8,452 nucleotides of DNA from an uncultured beta proteobacterium (GTDB taxonomy: Bacteria; Pseudomonadota; Gammaproteobacteria; Burkholderiales; Burkholderiaceae_C), in the NCBI GenBank assembly GCA_903958915.1, contig CAJBVC010000587.1, forward strand, positions 1 to 8,452. Direction: 5' to 3'. Made by a program: the position numbers and the translations under genes. Numbering within the stretch: the stretch's first letter is position 1; every line of letters starts with the position of its first letter. Shown here in pieces: positions 6,455-8,452 of the stretch. Under the pieces are notes generated by a model. It was not told the origin of the DNA. It ran no database searches and was given only the letters and a program-made list of their open reading frames with translations.

Positions 6455-7456
6455 ATGCAGTTCAAACCCAGCAGCTTTTTTCTGGCAATTGGTCTCGCCT
6501 GCGCGACATTCTCCACAGGAGTTTTTGCTGGGTTAGATGAAGGCATCACCGCTTACGGGAATAAAGACTACGCAGCAGCCTTGCGAGAACTCAAGCCGCT
6601 TGCGCAAAAGGGAGATGCCGGTGCGCAGTACATGCTCGGGCAGATGTATGCTCTTGGGCAGGCTGTTCCTCAGGATGCAAAGGAAGCCGCGAAGTGGCTG
6701 CGCTTGGCAGCCGAACAGGGCTTAAGGCTTGCCCAATACAACCTTGGTGCGATGTACGACAGTGGTCAAGGTGTTCAGCAGGACAGCAAAGAAGCCTTTA
6801 AGTGGTACCGCATGTCCGCGGAGCAGGGGTATGCCTCAGCCCAGAATAACCTCGGTGCGATGTACGACGGTGGTCAAGGCGTTCCAAAGGACATCAAAGA
6901 AGCCATCAAGTGGTTTCGCTTGGCTGCCGACCAAGGTGATGCTTCGGCACAACTCAACCTCGCTGCGAGATACGCTAACGGGCAAGGACTACCGCTAGAT
7001 TACAAAGAGGCAGCGAAGTGGTACCGCTTGGCAGCCGATCAAGGCTTAGCACCCAGCCAATACGGACTGGGCCTTCTCTACGCATCGGGTCAAGGCGTAT
7101 CAGTGAACTACAAGGAAGCGGTAAAGTGGTTCCGCATGGCGGCTGAGCAACGTCATGCAGCTGCTCAGAACAACCTCGGTGCGATGTTTGCCTTGGGCCA
7201 AGGTATGCCAGCAAGCCGGGTTGTCGCCCATGCTCTGTACTCAGTGTCTGGCACCAACGACCCTTCTGGCAATAACAGAGCGTCGGCAAACGCCAAGGCG
7301 TTGGCTCCATCCATGTCAGCTAAAGAGTTGGAAGCATCTCAAGCCCTGATTCGAGAGTTAAGCAAGCCCGGCAACTTTCTCCAAGCGCTTGACCAATACA
7401 CCAGCAAACCTACCGTGAAGGAAACTGCCTCCACGGCAGCACCACCTAAGAAATAG
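6455..7456 (+). CDS. Periplasmic Sel1-repeat (SLR) protein
   Basis: This encodes 333 residues. A signal peptide covers residues 1-25, with cleavage after GVFA. After a lead-in helix pair (GITAYGNKDYAAALRELKPL), five full 36-residue Sel1-like repeats run from about 54 to 233, each with the pattern AQxxLGxMYxxGQGVxxDxKEAxKWxRxAAxQG, and a sixth, shortened one ends near 262 (ASRVVAHALYSVS). A helical, Ala/Ser-rich C-terminal tail follows, ending in PPKK. Sel1 repeats form an alpha-solenoid used for protein-protein contact; exported members often act in envelope processes, but the partner here is unknown. Repeats 2, 3 and 6 are very alike at the DNA level (NNLGAM-type segments), suggesting expansion by duplication. 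It stands alone: no gene on the same strand is close enough to form an operon. The start is certain from signal peptide and ribosome site. Confidence 0.95.
   Translation: MQFKPSSFFLAIGLACATFSTGVFAGLDEGITAYGNKDYAAALRELKPLAQKGDAGAQYMLGQMYALGQAVPQDAKEAAKWLRLAAEQGLRLAQYNLGAMYDSGQGVQQDSKEAFKWYRMSAEQGYASAQNNLGAMYDGGQGVPKDIKEAIKWFRLAADQGDASAQLNLAARYANGQGLPLDYKEAAKWYRLAADQGLAPSQYGLGLLYASGQGVSVNYKEAVKWFRMAAEQRHAAAQNNLGAMFALGQGMPASRVVAHALYSVSGTNDPSGNNRASANAKALAPSMSAKELEASQALIRELSKPGNFLQALDQYTSKPTVKETASTAAPPKK
6614..7240 (+). repeat. Tandem 108-bp coding repeats of the Sel1 protein
   Basis: Six units of 36 codons each (the last shortened). CTCGGTGCGATG or a near copy recurs in several units, for example near 6742, 6850 and 7180. 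Similar DNA between units makes unit gain or loss by recombination plausible. Confidence 0.85.
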
Positions 7457-7469
7457 CCTGTCCCGAGTA

Positions 7470-7595
7470 GTGCTAGCCGACATCGAAACTCAAATCCGTG
7501 AACTTAGGACTGAACGTATGGGGATGCTCAGAATCGCCAAGCAGGCAGGGTGAGGTGTGTCGGTTATCCAAAGGGTTGTCGGGGCGAGTGGGTAA
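7470..7595 (+). pseudogene. Remnant of a serine recombinase C-terminal HTH (probable)
   Basis: Translated from 7479, the frame reads DIETQIRELRTERMGMLRIA then KQAG, a TGA stop at 7551-7553, and GVSVIQRVVGASG before TAA. This matches the usual C-terminal helix-turn-helix pattern of resolvase/invertase-type recombinases, in which I-R-x-L-R-x-x-x-M-G-M-L-x-I-A-K-x-x-G is followed by x-G-V-S-x-x-Q-R-V. The TGA falls where a Cys or similar residue is expected, so a single base change (TGC or TGT to TGA) would explain it. No catalytic N-terminal domain precedes it: the Sel1 gene ends 13 bases upstream. It is therefore a short decayed fragment, not a working enzyme. The family call rests on pattern memory over about 35 residues. 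Confidence 0.5.
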
Positions 7596-7614
7596 ACGAT
7601 GTGTCACCGATTGC

Positions 7615-7665
7615 GGATCGGTAACCTTTAGCTTCTGCAAGGTGAGGATCGGTGCCTTTACGCTT
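7615..7665 (+). repeat. Pair of 20-base direct repeats, 31 bases apart
   Basis: Copies at 7615-7634 and 7646-7665 share GGATCGGT, CCTTTA and GCTT with a balanced one-base insertion and deletion between blocks. The start-to-start distance of 31 bases is close to three helical turns, which would place two bound proteins on one face of the DNA. Confidence 0.5.
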
Positions 7666-7682
7666 GCTATAGCAATTTTTAT

Positions 7683-7736
7683 ATACCCCCCGGGGGGTCT
7701 GGAATTGGAAATGCATGGGGGGGTATTTGTCAGACC
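7683..7736 (+). other. C6/G6 palindrome with possible pseudoknot
   Basis: ATACCCCCC (7683-7691) is complementary to GGGGGGTAT (7718-7726), and GGTCTG (7696-7701) to CAGACC (7731-7736). The two pairings interleave (5' arm 1, 5' arm 2, 3' arm 1, 3' arm 2), the layout of an H-type pseudoknot with a long middle loop of 16 bases. The C6 run also forms a perfect 14-bp palindrome with the adjacent G6, which would compete. Folding is inferred from pairing only. Confidence 0.4.
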
Positions 7737-7827
7737 AGATTAGTGCGTAAGGCCTGCTGGAGCAGGCGTGGGCAAAAGGGGGTGATACGGGTACGGTGGG
7801 GGTCTTGGACTGCCGGTTTCTGGAACA

Positions 7828-8125
7828 GTGCCGTGCCAGAATGACCAGCTGAAGTACTGGTTGCTGCTTGCGCTGATGTTGACCCTGACTCAAGTACCTG
7901 TGTGGGCTGCTCGCAAGCGCAGCCAGAGCGCCGTAGTGGACTTCAAGAAGCAGCATCCCTGTCCTGCTACTGGTTCACCCAAAAGGGCCGTGCAAGGGCT
8001 ACGTGATTGACCACATCAAGCCTCCAGCCTGCAACGGTGCGGACGCACCGAGCAATATGCAATGGCAGACGACTGCTGAGGCTAAAGCCAAAGACAAGTG
8101 GGAGCGAAAGGAATGTGGGAAGTAG
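7828..8125 (+). pseudogene. Secreted HNH endonuclease with a +1 frameshift
   Basis: From GTG 7828 the frame gives a signal-peptide-like start (hydrophobic LLLALMLTLTQVPVWAA), then FKKQHPCPATGS up to 7977, after which it runs out of register and stops at 8008-8010. Dropping one C from the CCC at 7978-7980 restores a continuous 98-residue product: PKGPCKGYVIDHIKPPACNG, then ADAPSNMQWQT and KAKDKWERKEC. This is the small exported HNH nuclease family, with D61-H62 and N76 of the beta-beta-alpha metal site and four conserved-looking Cys (45, 55, 68, 96). Family length and residue spacing across the break agree exactly with a one-base insertion, so the damage is recent, or it is a sequencing error, or there is ribosomal slippage at CCCAAAA. 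The start is uncertain because no good ribosome site precedes GTG 7828. Substrate and role are unknown; nicking of extracellular or incoming DNA is a guess. Confidence 0.8.
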
Positions 8126-8223
8126 TTGCGTCGCACCGAGAATCTAGCGTGAATCACTGAGACACAAAGGCACATTCGGAACTAGACCCAATCAACCGAT
8201 AGGAACACTGGCATCCACAGATT

Positions 8224-8243
8224 TTCTGGCAATATTCTGGCAA
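8224..8243 (+). repeat. TTCTGGCAA direct repeats near tRNA-Lys
   Basis: TTCTGGCAA occurs at 8224-8232 and 8235-8243, 11 bases apart (one helical turn), and TCTGGCAA again at 8297-8304, between the terminator and the 3' end of the tRNA. The series could be a set of protein-binding sites beside an integration site, but no integrase is in view. Confidence 0.4.
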
Positions 8244-8256
8244 CGGAGCCACCAAC

Positions 8257-8290
8257 AAAAAAAGCCCGCTATCTTTTCAGTAGCAGGCTT
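8257..8290 (-). terminator. Rho-independent terminator of tRNA-Lys
   Basis: On the - strand, AGCCTGCTA pairs with TAGCGGGCT (9 bp with one T-G pair) around a 9-base loop, followed by a run of seven T. It lies about 23 bases past the CCA end of the tRNA and is the only strong intrinsic terminator seen in the window. Confidence 0.85.
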
Positions 8291-8312
8291 TCTATATCTG
8301 GCAAGGGTTTTC

Positions 8313-8388
8313 TGGTGGGACGTGCGGGGGTCGAACCCACGACAAACGGATTAAAAGTCCGCTGCTCTACCAACTGAGCTAACGTCCC
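8313..8388 (-). tRNA. tRNA-Lys (anticodon UUU), CCA encoded
   Basis: On the - strand the 76 bases run from GGGACGT (5' acceptor arm) to ACGTCCC plus A plus CCA; the acceptor arms pair fully over 7 bp. The D-arm AGCTCAGTTGGTAGAGC, the anticodon arm CGGAC-TTTTAAT-CCG with anticodon TTT (Lys), and the T-arm with GGTTCGACC are all standard. It decodes AAA and AAG. No second tRNA is seen beside it within the window. tRNA genes are common integration sites for mobile elements, which fits the broken genes to its left. Confidence 0.97.
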
Positions 8389-8433
8389 ATCAAACATCAA
8401 TCCGTTCAGGGATCAATATTTGCGAAGCCTCGA

Positions 8434-8439
8434 ATTGTA
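8434..8439 (-). promoter_or_regulatory. Candidate -10 box of tRNA-Lys
   Basis: On the - strand TACAAT (5 of 6 matches to TATAAT, within GATACAAT) lies 45 bases before the tRNA 5' end. The matching -35 would fall outside the window, so the promoter cannot be confirmed. Confidence 0.3.
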
Positions 8440-8452
8440 TCGCTTTTTTTCA

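Larger units (their letters stand above)
7596..7827. other. Structured noncoding stretch upstream of the HNH gene
   Basis: No credible gene is seen. It contains, in order: inverted repeat ACCGAT-TGCGG-ATCGGT (7606-7622); two direct repeats (7615-7634, 7646-7665); palindrome TTGCTATAGCAA (7664-7675) followed by five T; palindrome ACCCCCCGGGGGGT (7685-7698) with a second G7 run (7717-7723); inverted repeat GCCTGCT-GG-AGCAGGC (7752-7767); and G-runs at 7778-7802. A weak promoter-like pair (TTTACG 7657-7662, 17 bases, TATATA 7680-7685) could start a transcript through this stretch into the HNH gene. Confidence 0.55.

Noticed and set aside
7498..7743. 81-codon + strand ORF over the recombinase remnant and G-rich region
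   Set aside because: It runs through repeats and homopolymers in a different frame from the recombinase pattern, with no protein features.
7778..7802. G-quadruplex in the G-run series
   Set aside because: Only three runs of three or more G plus a GG, so it does not meet the canonical four-run pattern.
1..8452. CRISPR array or toxin-antitoxin pair
   Set aside because: No regularly spaced short repeats with unique spacers and no recognisable toxin or antitoxin pair; the small genes present are lipoproteins.

Overview
The window looks like an accessory stretch of a betaproteobacterial chromosome, most likely Burkholderiales and possibly Comamonadaceae. This is inferred from family resemblance (secreted Sel1-repeat protein, secreted HNH nuclease with a DAPSNMQWQ motif, PsiF-like KKCEAD repeats) and from moderate GC; no marker gene fixes the taxon. 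Nearly every protein carries an export signal, so the region mostly encodes envelope, periplasmic or surface products.

Left part (1-3361, + strand). A large secreted protein is cut by the left edge. It carries Trp-rich 'W-repeats' and then an HEFFH zinc-peptidase domain. It is followed by a candidate promoter, a 50-residue lipoprotein ending in PVFETPPSPG, and a 208-residue protein that has a related Pro-rich motif after a hydrophobic segment.

Middle part (3362-5865). After about 650 bases with one weak small-ORF candidate and one copy of a dispersed repeat, a two-gene operon lies on the - strand. A second lipoprotein of about 50 residues ends in PVFETPPAP, and 13 bases later comes a secreted protein with two W-repeats followed by FG-GAP/VCBS-type calcium motifs. 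The two loci are clearly related: the same W-repeat module is joined to different C-terminal domains, with a tiny PVFETPP-tailed lipoprotein nearby each time. This is the best candidate for an undescribed system. The second copy of the dispersed repeat lies beyond this operon, so the direct repeats bracket it.

Right part (5866-8452). A headless PsiF-like remnant (two repeats, no start or signal peptide) precedes an intact Sel1-repeat periplasmic protein. Then come a decayed C-terminal fragment of what looks like a serine recombinase, a structured noncoding stretch (two 20-base direct repeats, C6/G6 palindrome, possible pseudoknot, G-runs), and a secreted HNH endonuclease broken by one extra base. 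The window closes with tRNA-Lys(UUU) and its terminator on the - strand. Recombinase debris and broken genes next to a tRNA suggest the worn edge of an integrated element, though no integrase or duplicated tRNA end is visible here.
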